Source of the DNA: JARBUG01 sp035628915
GTDB taxonomy: Bacteria > Bacillota > Sulfobacillia > Symbiobacteriales > Symbiobacteriaceae
NCBI GenBank assembly: GCA_035628915.1
Contig: DASPIW010000039.1
Span: 161,113-225,112 of the forward strand
DNA length: 64,000 nucleotides
Reading direction: 5' to 3'
This document shows, in pieces, positions 63,770-64,000 of the stretch. The translations under genes and the position numbers were made by a program. The notes beneath the pieces are model-generated. The model worked only from the letters and a program-made list of their open reading frames with translations. It ran no database searches and was not told where the DNA came from. The stretch's first letter is position 1. Each line of letters opens with the position of its first letter.

Positions 63770-64000
63770 AATTGGCTCCTTTCCGCTTCGTCAGGCTCGA
63801 ACCGTTTCCGTCGGCCACAAAGTCAGGTACGGAAACGGTCCGACCCTTCCTTCAGCTCCCCTAGAAGTCAGGTGAAAATCTCGACCTCACACCTGACAAA
63901 TGTTTATCGTCCGGCACAAGAAGCCTCGTTTGAACGCCGAAACGAGCCCGAAAAGGGGTTGGAGCGACGAAACAAGGGGAGCAACCCCTGTTTTGGGCGT
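63770..64000 (-). promoter_or_regulatory. Leader region with three inverted repeats
   Basis: No gene is seen. Three perfect inverted repeats lie in the leader of the acyl-CoA synthetase gene: ACCGTTTCCGT with ACGGAAACGGT (63801-63839), GTCAGGTG with CACCTGAC (63867-63897), and GGGGTTG with CAACCCC (63954-63988). AAGTCAGGT occurs twice (from 63820 and 63865). They could be operators for the GntR regulator or an RNA control element. No known riboswitch matches, and no clear promoter is seen. Confidence 0.5.

Noticed and set aside
1..64000. CRISPR arrays, rRNA genes and insertion sequences
   Set aside because: No regularly spaced repeats, rRNA sequence, or DDE-type transposase with terminal repeats were seen anywhere in the window.
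63770..64000. T-box or known metabolite riboswitch in the leader
   Set aside because: The T-box sequence AGGGTGGNACCGCG is missing and the hairpins do not match any class I can recognise.

Overview
The window comes from a GC-rich bacterium. Its ribosome-binding sites are strong and Firmicute-like, its flagellar gene order is a variant of the Firmicute fla/che operon, and two sites in front of amt match the GlnR/TnrA box. Together these suggest a high-GC Firmicute of the Symbiobacterium type. That placement is inference; no rRNA or tRNA gene is present to confirm it.

Region 1 (1-13.9 kb, minus strand) is one flagellar operon: fliM, cheX, a flgF/flgG-type rod gene, flgB, flgC, fliE, fliF, fliG, fliH, fliI, fliJ, a motE-like gene, fliK, flgD, flgE, fliL, fliN, fliO and fliP (cut by the window edge). 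It starts at a sigma-A-like promoter followed by a class I cyclic-di-GMP riboswitch with an intrinsic terminator, so the whole operon is probably switched by c-di-GMP.

Region 2 (14.1-19.4 kb) carries a secreted alpha/beta hydrolase with a copper-amine-oxidase N-terminal-like domain, an ECF sigma factor with its membrane-bound partner, and the C-terminal part of a TIG-domain membrane protein.

Region 3 (about 19.45-43.40 kb) is an integrative and conjugative element of about 24 kb. A large serine recombinase lies at its left end. It appears to have split the TIG-protein gene: the N-terminal part is at 43.3-43.9 kb, and the two parts rejoin in frame at a shared 5-bp core. The element holds a VirB4-type ATPase, a VirB6-like protein, a TcpE-like protein, an M23 hydrolase, two coupling-type ATPases each paired with a replication-relaxation protein, an XRE repressor facing a sigma-A promoter, and a TPR protein followed by a 41-residue secreted-peptide gene (a Rap-Phr-like arrangement). 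Accessory genes include a protein that joins an Hsp70 substrate-binding domain to a nucleoside-deoxyribosyltransferase/TIR-like domain, with a zinc-ribbon Mrr-like nuclease beside it; an HExxH protein beside a second Mrr-like nuclease; and a secreted matrixin protease operon.

Region 4 (44-48.1 kb) has a TetR regulator with a palindromic operator, a small membrane protein, an ABC1/AarF kinase-like protein, and an ammonium transporter behind two GlnR/TnrA-type boxes.

Region 5 (48.3-64 kb, minus strand) is a catabolic cluster: an ADP-forming acyl-CoA synthetase, a GntR/FCD regulator, two branched-chain-amino-acid-type ABC importers (one with a permease-ATPase fusion), an XdhC-like maturation protein, UbiX and UbiD. 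The most economical reading is uptake and CoA activation or decarboxylation of a carboxylic, possibly aromatic, acid.
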